Assembly: GCF_018918285.1 (NCBI RefSeq) | Contig: NZ_JAHLQF010000002.1 | Coordinates: 1-64,000 of the forward strand | Source of the DNA: Clostridium mobile | GTDB lineage: Bacteria > Bacillota > Clostridia > Clostridiales > Clostridiaceae | DNA length: 64,000 bases | Direction of reading: 5' to 3' | In this document: in pieces, positions 34,188-43,388 of the stretch | How positions within the stretch are numbered: the first letter of the stretch is position 1 | Layout: each line of letters opens with the position of its first letter | Program-made: the position numbers and the translations under genes | The notes under the pieces: model-generated | What the model saw: only the letters and a program-made list of their open reading frames with translations | Told to the model about the DNA's origin: nothing | Database searches by the model: none

Positions 34188-34796
34188 ATGTGTGGAAGAT
34201 TTTTCTTAAATGGTGATTTAGAAAATGTTATAACATCTTTTGATTTGATAAATAAAGAAGATGATAAGAAATGTTTTGATGGAAAAGAAATATTTCCAAG
34301 CAATACGGCTCCTATAATTAAAGGAGATAATACATTGCATTTCATAAAGTGGGGATTTACTTTGAAAAATAATAAAAACTTAATCATAAATGCTAGAAGT
34401 GAGAGTATCGAAGAGAAGTATTTATTTAAAAAGGCTCTTAAGAATAGATGTGTAGTTCCAGCTAACGGATTTTATGAATGGAAAGGTGAAAAAGGCAGTA
34501 AGATAAAGTATAAAATTTCATTAAAAGATGAAGAGATTTTTTCTATGGCTGCATTATATGATACTTTCATAGATGAAAAAGGGCAAACTTATGAAGCTTT
34601 TACGATTATAACAACGGAAGCTAATGAGGAAATGAGTGAAATTCATCATAGGATGCCAGTTATGTTTAAGTTAGGGGAAGAGAAAGTTTGGTTAGCTGGA
34701 GATGAGAATTTAGAAGAAATATTAAAACCCTATAAAAATGGTTCATTGAAGATCGTAGAAGATAGCGGATATGAACAGATGTCACTGCTATTCTAA
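34188..34796 (+). CDS. SRAP-family protein (YedK/HMCES type)
   Basis: The 202-residue protein starts Met-Cys-Gly-Arg. After methionine removal Cys2 is the residue that crosslinks abasic sites in single-stranded DNA. Other conserved parts are 'NARSESIEEKYLFKKALKN', 'RCVVPANGFYEWKG' with the active glutamate, and 'IHHRMPVMF' with the catalytic histidine. The start at 34188 is required by Cys2 chemistry and has AGAGGGGTAG eight bases upstream; the longer frame from 34167 is therefore wrong. It begins seven bases after the MutS-like gene, suggesting a shared transcript and a DNA-damage theme. Confidence 0.95.
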   Translation: MCGRFFLNGDLENVITSFDLINKEDDKKCFDGKEIFPSNTAPIIKGDNTLHFIKWGFTLKNNKNLIINARSESIEEKYLFKKALKNRCVVPANGFYEWKGEKGSKIKYKISLKDEEIFSMAALYDTFIDEKGQTYEAFTIITTEANEEMSEIHHRMPVMFKLGEEKVWLAGDENLEEILKPYKNGSLKIVEDSGYEQMSLLF

Positions 34797-34850
34797 AGAA
34801 TTTTTGTATAGAGTGTTTAAATCTATTATGATTTTGTCCCAGATAATTTA

Positions 34851-34899
34851 AAAGAGAGAAAACTTAAAAACCTTTAAGTTTTCTCTCTTTTATCTTTTA
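34851..34899 (+). terminator. Terminator after the SRAP gene
   Basis: AAAGAGAGAAAACTTAAA pairs with TTTAAGTTTTCTCTCTTT around a four-base loop, followed by a T-rich tail. Confidence 0.9.
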
Positions 34900-35001
34900 T
34901 CTTGTAACTTTTCGCCCTTTAGTTTAGAAATGACCTGTACAACTTAACTATGAATTACTATAATTGGTTTAGAGGATACTTTGTTTAGAGGAGATGATTA
35001 T

Positions 35002-35904
35002 TTGAAGAAAAAAAACGCGGTTAAATATGTAGTATTTAGTTTAATTATGGTGCTTTCTTTATTTCTATTCGGATGTGTAGAAGAAAGCAGTCTAATTCCT
35101 AAAGAGGATGGAGCTAAGGGGAATGGAAAGCTTCAGGTTCATTTTATAGATGTTGGACAAGGAGACGGCATACTAGTAGAATATGAAAATAATTATATGT
35201 TGATTGATGGAGGGCCTAATGCATCAGCAGATAAATTAGTTAGCTATTTAAAAGAAGAAGGGGTTAAGAAAATAGACTATTTAATAGCTACTCACCCTCA
35301 TGAAGATCATATTGGTGGAACTGATGTGGTCATAGATAATTTTGATATAGGAAAAATGTACATGCCAAAAGCGACAGCTAATACAAAAACTTTCAAAGAT
35401 GTGGTTGCTAGCATGAAAAAGAAAAATTTAAAAGCAACAGTTCCAACCCCAGGTGAAACTTTTAAATTAGGGGATGCAGAAGTTTTAATATTAGCACCAA
35501 ATAGTTCTACTTATGAAAATACAAATAATTATTCCATTGGATTAAAGGTTACTTATGGTGACAATTCTTTCTTATTCACTGGAGATGCAGAGATTTTAGC
35601 AGAAAAAGAAATAATTAAAAATGGGCTTGATATTAAAGCAGATGTAATTAAGTTAGGACATCATGGAAGTAGAACTTCTAGTTCAGCAGCATTTTTGAAA
35701 GAAGTAAATCCACAATATGGAGTAATTACTCTTGGCAAAGGAAATGATTATGGACATCCACATAAAGAAGTTATGGATAGGGTTAAAAATATGGGGATTA
35801 AAATTTACAGAGTGGATGAAGCAGGAGATATTATAGCAACTAGCGATGGACAAAACATAAAATTTAATGTGGCTGAAGGAAGCTATAAAACAGGTAGAAA
35901 GTAG
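35002..35904 (+). CDS. ComEC-like MBL-fold hydrolase, lipoprotein
   Basis: The 300-residue protein has a lipoprotein signal ('LSLFLFGCVEES') and a metallo-beta-lactamase fold as found at the carboxy end of ComEC. Its motifs are 'HFIDVGQGDGILVEY', the metal motif THPHEDHIGG, 'FTGDAE' and 'LGHHGSRTSSS'. It is likely an extracellular nuclease or phosphodiesterase. The TTG at 35002 has AGAGGAGA seven bases upstream, and the in-frame TTG at 34981 would put charged residues ahead of the signal. The sensor kinase gene follows after 25 bases. Confidence 0.9.
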   Translation: MKKKNAVKYVVFSLIMVLSLFLFGCVEESSLIPKEDGAKGNGKLQVHFIDVGQGDGILVEYENNYMLIDGGPNASADKLVSYLKEEGVKKIDYLIATHPHEDHIGGTDVVIDNFDIGKMYMPKATANTKTFKDVVASMKKKNLKATVPTPGETFKLGDAEVLILAPNSSTYENTNNYSIGLKVTYGDNSFLFTGDAEILAEKEIIKNGLDIKADVIKLGHHGSRTSSSAAFLKEVNPQYGVITLGKGNDYGHPHKEVMDRVKNMGIKIYRVDEAGDIIATSDGQNIKFNVAEGSYKTGRK

Positions 35905-35929
35905 TTCCTTAAAATTGGGGTGAGAAAGT

Positions 35930-37519
35930 ATGGGGAATAGCAATATTAAATTAAAAACCAAAATAGTATATTTAAGTTTTACAGTTGTTTTTATATCCTT
36001 GGCAATCACTGCTGTGTTTATGAGCAAACTTAGAATGTCCTGGGTTAGAAAAGAAATGGAAATTAACTTAATGAATACTACTAAAATACTTTCAAAATCC
36101 CCAATGGTTATAGAAATTCTAAAAAACAAAGGAGAAAAAGAACCTTTACAAAAATACATAAAAGATATAGCGGTATCCTCTAAAAATATAGATCAAATAG
36201 TTATAATGGATTTAAGTGGAAATACATATGCAAATTCTGATTTAGAAGAGATTGGATTTAACAAGGATATAAGCATAGGTGAGGAAGCGGCCTTAAAAAA
36301 CAACATATATCTAAAAGATATGATAGAGAATTTTGGGAGGCTCATTATTACATTTGTTCCAGTGAGAGATGAAAAAGATTTACCTGTAGGCTATGTAACT
36401 GCAAAGGTAACTATGAAAAATATAGAAAGATATAACTATGAAATATTAGTTGCAATTATACTAGTAGTTACTTCAGGGCTGATGATTGGTACTGTTAGCT
36501 CATTAATAATTTCAAATAGCGTAAAGAATTCATTGCTAGGATATGAAGCAGAGCAGATATCGAAATTATTCATTCAAAAACAAGAAGTGTTGGACTCCTT
36601 AGATGAAGGAATAATAGCTGTAGATGAAAATCTTAAAATCACTCTTTATAACAGCGCAGCTATCGATATTTTGGGAGGAAAGGAAGATATTATTGGAGAA
36701 GATGTGTTTAAACTAATTCCTAACTCCAATCTATCGGAAGTGTTTTTATCTGGTGAAGCTCAGTATAACAAAGAGATGATAATAAATGATACAATAATAC
36801 TAACCAATAGAATTCCTATATTAGAAAAAGAAAAGGTCATTGGAGCTGTAACAATTTTCAGAGATAAAACAGAATTGACAAGACTTGCAGAAGAGGTAAC
36901 TGGAGTAAAACAAGTGGTAGAGGCATTAAGAGCCAATAACCATGAGTTTTTAAACAAGCTTCATGTAATATTAGGATTGATTCACATTGGAGAAACGGAT
37001 GAAGCTAAAAGGTATATAATTAACCAAACAAAAATTCATCAACAAAAAACAAGCATTGTAATTAATAAAATTAAAGATTCTACAGTGGCAGCTCTTATGC
37101 TAGGAAAAATAAGCAGAGCTAAGGAAATGGGTGTGGATTTAAGTATTAATCCTAAAAGCGTATTGAATAAATGCACTGGTAGGGTTAATAGCCATAATAT
37201 GGTTACCATAGTGGGAAATCTCCTTGAAAATGCTATTGAGACTGTGAGTATAACCGAAAAGGATGAGAAAAATGTAGAAATACTCATATTGGAAAGCGAT
37301 AAAAGCATAGTTATAAAGGTTATTGATACAGGAGATGGAATTGAAAGAGAAAATATTGAACACATATGTAAAAGTGGATTTTCTACTAAAGGAGAAAATA
37401 GGGGAAGGGGGCTTTTTATTGTTAAAGGAATACTGGATAATTTAAAAGGAGAAATTTATTTCTTTACAGAACCTGCCAAAGGATCAGAGGTTAAGGTAAT
37501 TATTCCAAAGGGGGATTAA
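35930..37519 (+). CDS. DcuS/CitA-like sensor histidine kinase
   Basis: The 529-residue kinase has an amino helix (about 12-32), an extracellular sensor domain (about 35-165), a second helix (about 168-190) and a cytoplasmic PAS domain (about 210-310). A SpoOB-type dimerisation segment has the histidine in 'NNHEFLNKLHVILG', and the ATPase domain has 'DTGDGIERENIEH' and 'GRGLFIVKGI'. The family senses C4-dicarboxylates or citrate outside the cell. It starts after GGGGTGAG, and its regulator follows six bases later. The downstream malate/aspartate genes make a C4-acid ligand likely. Confidence 0.92.
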   Translation: MGNSNIKLKTKIVYLSFTVVFISLAITAVFMSKLRMSWVRKEMEINLMNTTKILSKSPMVIEILKNKGEKEPLQKYIKDIAVSSKNIDQIVIMDLSGNTYANSDLEEIGFNKDISIGEEAALKNNIYLKDMIENFGRLIITFVPVRDEKDLPVGYVTAKVTMKNIERYNYEILVAIILVVTSGLMIGTVSSLIISNSVKNSLLGYEAEQISKLFIQKQEVLDSLDEGIIAVDENLKITLYNSAAIDILGGKEDIIGEDVFKLIPNSNLSEVFLSGEAQYNKEMIINDTIILTNRIPILEKEKVIGAVTIFRDKTELTRLAEEVTGVKQVVEALRANNHEFLNKLHVILGLIHIGETDEAKRYIINQTKIHQQKTSIVINKIKDSTVAALMLGKISRAKEMGVDLSINPKSVLNKCTGRVNSHNMVTIVGNLLENAIETVSITEKDEKNVEILILESDKSIVIKVIDTGDGIERENIEHICKSGFSTKGENRGRGLFIVKGILDNLKGEIYFFTEPAKGSEVKVIIPKGD

Positions 37520-37525
37520 ATTAAT

Positions 37526-38197
37526 ATGATTAAGGTTTTAATTGTTGAGGATGATCCAATGGTTGCTCAAATTAATAGAAAATACGTAGAGAGCATAGAT
37601 GAATTTACTGTAATAGGTGTATGCAACAATGGAAAGGAAGCCTTAGGGTTAATTAAAGAAAAAGAAGTGAACTTAATAATATTAGATCAATATATGCCCA
37701 AGCTCGATGGTTTAAGCTTTTTAAAGGAATTGCGAAGCTTAAATATTATGACTGATATAATAATGGTAACTGCTGCTGATGATACCGATATATTAAATGA
37801 AGTTTTAAAATTAGGAGCAGTTGATTATCTTATAAAGCCCTTTGAATATGAAAGGTTTAGAGATGCATTAAATAAATTTAAGATGAGATATAGAATATTT
37901 AACTCAAAAGCTACAATTAATCAAGGGGATATAGATAAAATTACAAATGCTAATAGTATAATGTTTAACGAGGATGTACAAAAAGGTATAAATGAGAGAA
38001 CATTAAATAGAATCAAGAACTTCATAAAAAGATATAAACAAGAGTATTTTACTTGTGAAGAAGTAGCAGAAGAAATGAAGCTATCAAGGGTTACCATAAG
38101 AAGATATCTAGAATATTTAAGCCTTATTGAAGAGGTGTATAGAGATGTGGAATATGGTGAGGTAGGAAGACCAAAGACAACCTATAAGTGCATGTAA
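37526..38197 (+). CDS. DcuR/CitB-like response regulator
   Basis: The 223-residue regulator has a receiver domain (about 2-118) with EDD, the acceptor aspartate in 'LIILDQYMPKLDG' and lysine in 'LIKPFEYERF'. A carboxy helix-turn-helix ('CEEVAEEMKLSRVTIRRYLE') is typical of the CitB branch. It partners the kinase just upstream and should switch on the malic enzyme/symporter/aspartase genes that begin 255 bases later. Its binding site is not known; a small palindrome at 38402 is a candidate. Confidence 0.92.
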   Translation: MIKVLIVEDDPMVAQINRKYVESIDEFTVIGVCNNGKEALGLIKEKEVNLIILDQYMPKLDGLSFLKELRSLNIMTDIIMVTAADDTDILNEVLKLGAVDYLIKPFEYERFRDALNKFKMRYRIFNSKATINQGDIDKITNANSIMFNEDVQKGINERTLNRIKNFIKRYKQEYFTCEEVAEEMKLSRVTIRRYLEYLSLIEEVYRDVEYGEVGRPKTTYKCM

Positions 38198-38401
38198 AAT
38201 GGTCATGGCGTAGAATTATCAAAATATTTTAAATATTTCGTTATAATATTAACAATAATAAATAAATTTACAAAATCATAATAATACTTATAAAATGTTG
38301 GAATTATTTGAAATTTAAATTATTATATACATATATAAGTGATGTATGCATGAATTCAATTTTATATTATTATATATATAGTAGTATTAGAGATATATAG
38401 G

Positions 38402-38417
38402 TCAATTTTATAATTGA
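38402..38417. promoter_or_regulatory. Palindrome upstream of the malic enzyme gene
   Basis: TCAATTTTATAATTGA is an inverted repeat (TCAATT/AATTGA) 36 bases before the malic enzyme start in a strongly AT-rich leader. It could be an operator, but in such composition chance palindromes are common. Confidence 0.25.
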
Positions 38418-38452
38418 TTTTTATATAAACTTATTTAAGGAGAGATGGAATT

Positions 38453-39625
38453 ATGGATTACAAAGAAATGAGTTTAAAACTTCATGAAGAAAAATGCGGG
38501 AAAATAGAGGTTGTATCAAAGATATCAGTGAAGAATAAAAAGGATCTGAGCTTAGCTTACACCCCAGGAGTTGCAGAACCTTGTAAAAAGATTCATGAAG
38601 ATGTTGAAAATGTTTATAAGTATACTGCTAAAAAGAATTTAGTTGCTGTAGTTTCAGATGGTACAGCTGTTTTAGGCCTTGGAGACATTGGACCTGAAGC
38701 TGCTATGCCTGTAATGGAAGGAAAATCAATATTATTTAAAGAGTTTGCCAACGTAGATGCTTTTCCAATATGTTTAGCAACAAAGGACGTTGATGAAATA
38801 GTTAAAACTGTAAAGTACTTAGCACCAACCTTTGGAGGAATTAACCTAGAGGATATAGGCGCTCCAAGATGTTTTGAAATAGAAAGAAGGCTAAAAGAAG
38901 AACTTGATATACCAGTGTTCCATGATGACCAACATGGTACAGCTATTGTGGTTTTTGCAGGATTAATCAACGCAGTAAAACTAGTTAATAAAAAGATTGA
39001 AGAAGTAGAAATTGTTATCAATGGAGCAGGAGCAGCAGGTATATCCATATGTAAGTTGTTAATGGCTGGAGGAGCTAAAAATATAGTTATGGTTGATAGA
39101 CAGGGTGCATTAGTTGAAGGAGCTGAATGGATGAATGAGGCTCAAGTTGAAATTGCCAGCCTTACAAATAGAAAGTTTGAAAAGGGGGAATTAAAGGAAG
39201 TAATAGGAGGAAAGGACGTATTCATAGGAGTTTCAGCACCAAATGTTTTAACTACTGAAATGGTAGCTAAAATGAATAAGGATGCTATAGTTTTTGCTAT
39301 GGCTAACCCAATACCAGAAATATACCCAGATGAAGCAATAGCAGGTGGTGCAACTGTAGTAGCAACAGGAAGATCAGATTTTCCAAATCAAATTAACAAT
39401 GTACTAGTTTTCCCAGGCATATTTAGAGGAGCTTTAGATGTAAGAGCTAAAGCTATAACTGAAGATATGAAATTAGCAGCTGCAAGAGCCATTGCAAGCA
39501 TAGTTAAGGAAGATGAATTAAATGCGGAATATATAATTCCAGATGCATTCAATAAAGAAGTAGCTCATGTGGTAGCAAAAGCAGTGGGGGATATTGCAAT
39601 CAAAACTGGAATGTCAAAATTATAA
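38453..39625 (+). CDS. NAD(P)-dependent malic enzyme
   Basis: The 390-residue short-form enzyme decarboxylates malate to pyruvate. It has the catalytic tyrosine in 'LSLAYTPGVAEPC', lysine and acidic metal ligands in 'GGINLEDIGAPRCFEIERR', 'FHDDQHGTAIV', and the Rossmann motif 'VINGAGAAGISICKLL'. An aspartate (VDRQG) at the end of the second strand suggests NAD. AAGGAGAG precedes the ATG. It leads the metabolic part of the C4-acid cluster, 30 bases before the symporter. Confidence 0.95.
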   Translation: MDYKEMSLKLHEEKCGKIEVVSKISVKNKKDLSLAYTPGVAEPCKKIHEDVENVYKYTAKKNLVAVVSDGTAVLGLGDIGPEAAMPVMEGKSILFKEFANVDAFPICLATKDVDEIVKTVKYLAPTFGGINLEDIGAPRCFEIERRLKEELDIPVFHDDQHGTAIVVFAGLINAVKLVNKKIEEVEIVINGAGAAGISICKLLMAGGAKNIVMVDRQGALVEGAEWMNEAQVEIASLTNRKFEKGELKEVIGGKDVFIGVSAPNVLTTEMVAKMNKDAIVFAMANPIPEIYPDEAIAGGATVVATGRSDFPNQINNVLVFPGIFRGALDVRAKAITEDMKLAAARAIASIVKEDELNAEYIIPDAFNKEVAHVVAKAVGDIAIKTGMSKL

Positions 39626-39655
39626 TTAAAAGTTAATAAATAAGGGGGTTTTTTT

Positions 39656-40915
39656 ATGGGGAATAAAAAAATGAGTCTGGTTACTAAAATTATGATCGGT
39701 CTTATTCTTGGGGTTATAGTTGGGCTATTATTCGTATCTAATCCTAAAATTGCAAATACCTATATAAAACCATTTGGTACGCTATTCTTAAATCTAATTA
39801 AAATGACTATAGTACCACTTGTATTTGCATCCTTAGTTGTTGGAGCAGCAAGTATTGGTGACATTAAAAAGCTTGGAAGAATAGGCGGAAAAACCATGCT
39901 TTACTTCTTCGTCACAACAGCTTTTGCTATAGTGATCGGTTTAGTAGCAGCTAATATATTTAAACCAGGCGTAAATGTTTCATTAGCGGCAGCGGCTGCA
40001 CAAGAGGTAACTGAGGCACCATCAATAATTCAAACTTTTTTAGATATAATACCAACAAATCCAATAGATGCTATGGCTAAAGGGAATATGCTTCAAATTA
40101 TATTCTTTGCCTTATTCACAGGAGTTGGAGCTACTTATATAGGGGAAAAAGGTCAGCCCTACTTAAAATTCTGTGATAGCTTAGCAGAAATTATGTATAA
40201 GATTACAGAAATAATTATGGACTTAGCGCCATATGGTGTGTTTGCATTAATAGTTCCTGTTATTGCAAGCAATGGTCCAAAGGTATTATTACCGCTTATT
40301 AAAGTAATACTTGTTTGTTATGTAGCATTCTTCTTACATGCATTATTAACTTATTCAGTTTCAGTTAAGATTTGGTCAAAGATATCACCAATGAAGTTTT
40401 TTAAAGGCGCATCACCGGCTTCAGCTATAGCTTTTAGCACAAGCAGTAGCTCAGGTACGTTACCAGTTAGTATGAGAATAGTTCAACAAGTCTTTGGTGT
40501 ATCAGAATCAATTGCAAGTTTTGTTCTTCCACTTGGAACCACAATTAATATGGATGGAACAGCTATATATCAAGGAGTTTGTGCTGTGTTTATAGCTCAA
40601 GCTTATGGTATTCCACTAAGTATAGGGCAACAGGTAACTATATTATTAACAGCTACATTAGCATCTGTTGGAACAGCAGGAGTACCAGGTGCAGGATTTA
40701 TGATGCTTATGATGGTTCTATCCTCAGTAGGACTTCCACTAGAAGGTGCAGCATTAATTGCTGGTATAGACAGAATATTAGATATGGGAAGAACAACTGT
40801 TAATGTTACTGGTAATATAGCCGCATCTATTGTGGTTGCAGCCACTGAAGGAGAAATAAATTATGAAAATGCATCCATAATGGGTAGTGGCAAAGATAAA
40901 TCATTGAAAGCTTAA
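39656..40915 (+). CDS. Dicarboxylate/amino acid:cation symporter (DAACS family)
   Basis: The 419-residue membrane protein has the glutamate-transporter fold. Signatures are 'SPASAIAFSTSSSSGTLPVS' (the serine-rich re-entrant loop), 'LPLGTTINMDGTAIYQGVCA' and 'GIDRILDMGRTTVNVTGNI'. Relatives (GltP, DctA) bring in glutamate, aspartate, malate, fumarate or succinate with sodium or protons. The cluster context favours aspartate or malate. It follows the malic enzyme by 30 bases with AAGGGGG as its ribosome site, and the racemase gene follows it closely. Confidence 0.95.
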   Translation: MGNKKMSLVTKIMIGLILGVIVGLLFVSNPKIANTYIKPFGTLFLNLIKMTIVPLVFASLVVGAASIGDIKKLGRIGGKTMLYFFVTTAFAIVIGLVAANIFKPGVNVSLAAAAAQEVTEAPSIIQTFLDIIPTNPIDAMAKGNMLQIIFFALFTGVGATYIGEKGQPYLKFCDSLAEIMYKITEIIMDLAPYGVFALIVPVIASNGPKVLLPLIKVILVCYVAFFLHALLTYSVSVKIWSKISPMKFFKGASPASAIAFSTSSSSGTLPVSMRIVQQVFGVSESIASFVLPLGTTINMDGTAIYQGVCAVFIAQAYGIPLSIGQQVTILLTATLASVGTAGVPGAGFMMLMMVLSSVGLPLEGAALIAGIDRILDMGRTTVNVTGNIAASIVVAATEGEINYENASIMGSGKDKSLKA

Positions 40916-40936
40916 ATTTAATTGGGGGAGTTTATT

Positions 40937-41629
40937 ATGGGTAAAAGGGTAGGCATATTAGGTGGAATGGGGCCTAAAGCAACGGCAGATTTACTTGATA
41001 AAATAATAGACTTAACGCCAGCTAAAAAGGATCAAGATCATATCCATATTATAGTAGATAATAATCCTAAAATTCCAGACAGAACTGGTTATATTATGGG
41101 GGAAGGTGAAAATCCTATAGGCGCTTTGTTGGAGACAGCTGTACGATTGAGAAATAATGGAGTTGATTTTATTATAATTCCTTGTAATACTGCCCATTAT
41201 TTTTATGATAAATTAGTAGAGGCTGTGGAGATACCCTTTGTAAACATGATAGAAGAAGTGGGAAAATATATATTAGATAAATTCGAAAAGTGTAAAGTGG
41301 GATTATTAGCTACCATGGGAACTTATGAAGGTAAGGTATATGAAAAATATTTTAACCCACTAGGAATAGATGTAGTAGTTCCTACAGATGAGGTTAAAGA
41401 TATGATTTTAGATTTAATTTATAGAGTTAAGGCTGGGGAAAGAGAATTTAAAATAGAAGAGTTAAGCTACATGTTAAAGGGATTTAAAGATGAGAAGGTA
41501 AATGTAGTTATTCTAGGATGTACAGAATTACCTTTGATCTTCAATCCATTAAAAGATGACTTTAGTGAATTTAACTTTATATCTTCTACAGATATTTTGG
41601 CAAAGAAAACTGTAGAATTGGCAAAATAA
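40937..41629 (+). CDS. Aspartate/glutamate racemase
   Basis: The 230-residue enzyme has the two catalytic cysteines of the cofactor-independent Asp/Glu racemases, in 'IIIPCNTAH' and 'VILGCTELPL', and the start 'KRVGILGGMGPKATADLL'. Linkage to the symporter and aspartase suggests it converts D-aspartate to the L form for deamination. The ATG at 40937 has GGGGGAG six bases upstream; the TTG at 40922 overlaps it. Confidence 0.92.
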   Translation: MGKRVGILGGMGPKATADLLDKIIDLTPAKKDQDHIHIIVDNNPKIPDRTGYIMGEGENPIGALLETAVRLRNNGVDFIIIPCNTAHYFYDKLVEAVEIPFVNMIEEVGKYILDKFEKCKVGLLATMGTYEGKVYEKYFNPLGIDVVVPTDEVKDMILDLIYRVKAGEREFKIEELSYMLKGFKDEKVNVVILGCTELPLIFNPLKDDFSEFNFISSTDILAKKTVELAK

Positions 41630-41690
41630 AAAACTTGCCTGGCATAATTAAATAACTAAGGTAGAATTATTATTAATGGGGGGATAGCAT

Positions 41691-43103
41691 ATGCTATATA
41701 GAATAGAAAGCGACTCAATAGGTGAAAAGCAGGTTCCAAAGAATGCTTATTATGGAGTTCAAGCTTTGAGAGCCTATGAAAATTTTAATATTACAGGAAA
41801 AAGAATTCATCCTGAGCTTATTAAAGCACTGGCAGAAATAAAAAAGGCAGCAGCAATAACCAATATGGAAATTGAACTGCTTAATAGGAAAAAAGGAGAT
41901 GCTATAGTTAAGGCTTGCGATGAAATTATTGAAGGAAAGCTTCATGATCAGTTTATAACTGATCCCATACAAGGGGGAGCAGGAACTTCAATGAATATGA
42001 ACATTAATGAAGTTGTAGCTAACAGAGCCACTGAAATTTTAGGTGGAGAGCTAGGAGATTACAGTTACGTTCACCCAAATGATCATGTTAACTATGGACA
42101 ATCTACTAATGATGTAATTCCAAGCAGTGGTAAAATTGCAACTATAAGATTATTAGAGAAGGCATTAGTTCAGTTAGATAACCTTATTGATGCTTTGTTG
42201 ACTAAAGCAAAAGAGTTTGATCATGTTATAAAAATGGGAAGGACTCAGATGCAGGATGCAATTCCTATAAGACTTGGACAAGAATTTCATGCTTATGCAA
42301 ATGTAATAAAAAGAGATGTAGTAAGAATAAAGAGAGTTAAAGAGGAATTAAAATATATCAATATGGGAGCTACAGCTATAGGAACAGGTTTAAATGCAGA
42401 TGAAATGTATGTTAAACATATTGTTCCAAATATCTCTAAAGTTACTGGACTCGATTTAGTTCAAAATGATGATTTGGTTGATGGCACTCAAAACTTAGAT
42501 GGATTTGCTGCAGTATCAAGCGCACTTAAAGTATGTGCAATAAGCCTCTCTAAGATGAGTAATGATTTAAGACTATTATCATCAGGACCAAGGACTGGTT
42601 TTGGAGAAATAAATCTTCCTCCGAAACAAAATGGCTCATCAATAATGCCAGGGAAAGTAAACCCAGTTATTCCAGAGGTTATGAGTCAAATTGCATTTAG
42701 TATTATAGGTAATGATATGACTATTACTATGGCAGCAGAAGCTGGTCAATTAGAATTGAATGCTTTTGAGCCAGTATTATTCTATAAATTATATGAATCA
42801 ATAGAAACTCTTACTAATGGGGTAGAAACTCTTATTGTAAATTGTATTAATGGTATTACTGCAAATGAAGATCGTTGCAGAGAGTTAGTAGAAAATAGCG
42901 TAGGTATAATAACAGCTCTATGTCCTCATATAGGATATAAGGATTCTGCTAGAATAGCAAAAAATGCTATAAACACTGGAGAATCTGTAAAAGAATTAAT
43001 ATTAAATGAAGGTCTATTAAAAGAAGTAGAGTTAGAGACAATACTAGATTCATATGGCATGACCGAGCCAGGTATATCTGGAAAGGAACTACTTAAAAAA
43101 TAA
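41691..43103 (+). CDS. aspA: Aspartate ammonia-lyase
   Basis: The 470-residue protein is a fumarase/aspartase superfamily lyase that splits L-aspartate into fumarate and ammonia. It shows 'GGAGTSMNMNINEVVANRAT', 'VHPNDHVNYGQSTNDVIPSS', and the signature loop 'GSSIMPGKVNPVIPE' with the catalytic serine. 'EIMGQLLGDKKIV' type fumarase features are absent. It is the last gene of the cluster, with a GGGGGGA site and a good terminator. Together the set would turn D/L-aspartate and malate into fumarate, pyruvate and ammonia. Confidence 0.95.
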   Translation: MLYRIESDSIGEKQVPKNAYYGVQALRAYENFNITGKRIHPELIKALAEIKKAAAITNMEIELLNRKKGDAIVKACDEIIEGKLHDQFITDPIQGGAGTSMNMNINEVVANRATEILGGELGDYSYVHPNDHVNYGQSTNDVIPSSGKIATIRLLEKALVQLDNLIDALLTKAKEFDHVIKMGRTQMQDAIPIRLGQEFHAYANVIKRDVVRIKRVKEELKYINMGATAIGTGLNADEMYVKHIVPNISKVTGLDLVQNDDLVDGTQNLDGFAAVSSALKVCAISLSKMSNDLRLLSSGPRTGFGEINLPPKQNGSSIMPGKVNPVIPEVMSQIAFSIIGNDMTITMAAEAGQLELNAFEPVLFYKLYESIETLTNGVETLIVNCINGITANEDRCRELVENSVGIITALCPHIGYKDSARIAKNAINTGESVKELILNEGLLKEVELETILDSYGMTEPGISGKELLKK

Positions 43104-43138
43104 AGCTCTATCTAAACTTTAAAAGTTGTTAAATTTCT

Positions 43139-43184
43139 ATTAAAAGTTAATGGCAAATTTTGCTGTTAACTTTTAATGTTTTAT
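43139..43184 (+). terminator. Terminator after aspA
   Basis: ATTAAAAGTTAATGGCAAA pairs with TTTGCTGTTAACTTTTAAT (two unpaired positions), followed by a T-rich tail. Confidence 0.85.
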
Positions 43185-43293
43185 AATATATTGTAAGGAT
43201 GAATAAAAAGAATATATAATTCCCTTAAATATATTAGATTTAATGAGGGTTGATTAAATTATGGAAAAAATATATTCTTTTTTAAAAAAGCTA

Positions 43294-43322
43294 TTGCAAA
43301 TTAATAATTATTATTATATAAT
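43294..43322 (+). promoter_or_regulatory. Promoter with PerR-like box for reverse rubrerythrin
   Basis: TTGCAA (43294-43299) and TATAAT (43317-43322) are 17 bases apart. The spacer contains TAATAATTATTATTA (43302-43316), which matches 13 of 15 positions of the PerR box TTATAATTATTATAA. A repressor there would block polymerase. PerR control of such genes is known in clostridia. In AT-rich DNA such a match also occurs by chance, but the exact placement supports it. Confidence 0.65.
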
Positions 43323-43388
43323 AATAAATGTAAAGCAGAGATGTAAAAAAATAAATTAAAAAATGAATTATTTAGGAGGAAGTTAAAA

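Noticed and set aside
35683-36159. 158-codon minus-strand frame spanning two gene ends
   Set aside because: It is antisense to the ComEC-like and kinase genes, with no ribosome site or recognisable motif.
38614-39048. 144-codon frame on the minus strand
   Set aside because: It lies wholly inside the malic enzyme gene in the opposite direction. Its Ser/Thr/Ala-rich composition is that of an antisense shadow.
43261-43359. 32-codon frame ahead of rubrerythrin
   Set aside because: It overlaps the promoter and PerR-like box, has no convincing ribosome site and is made of low-complexity AT-rich codons.
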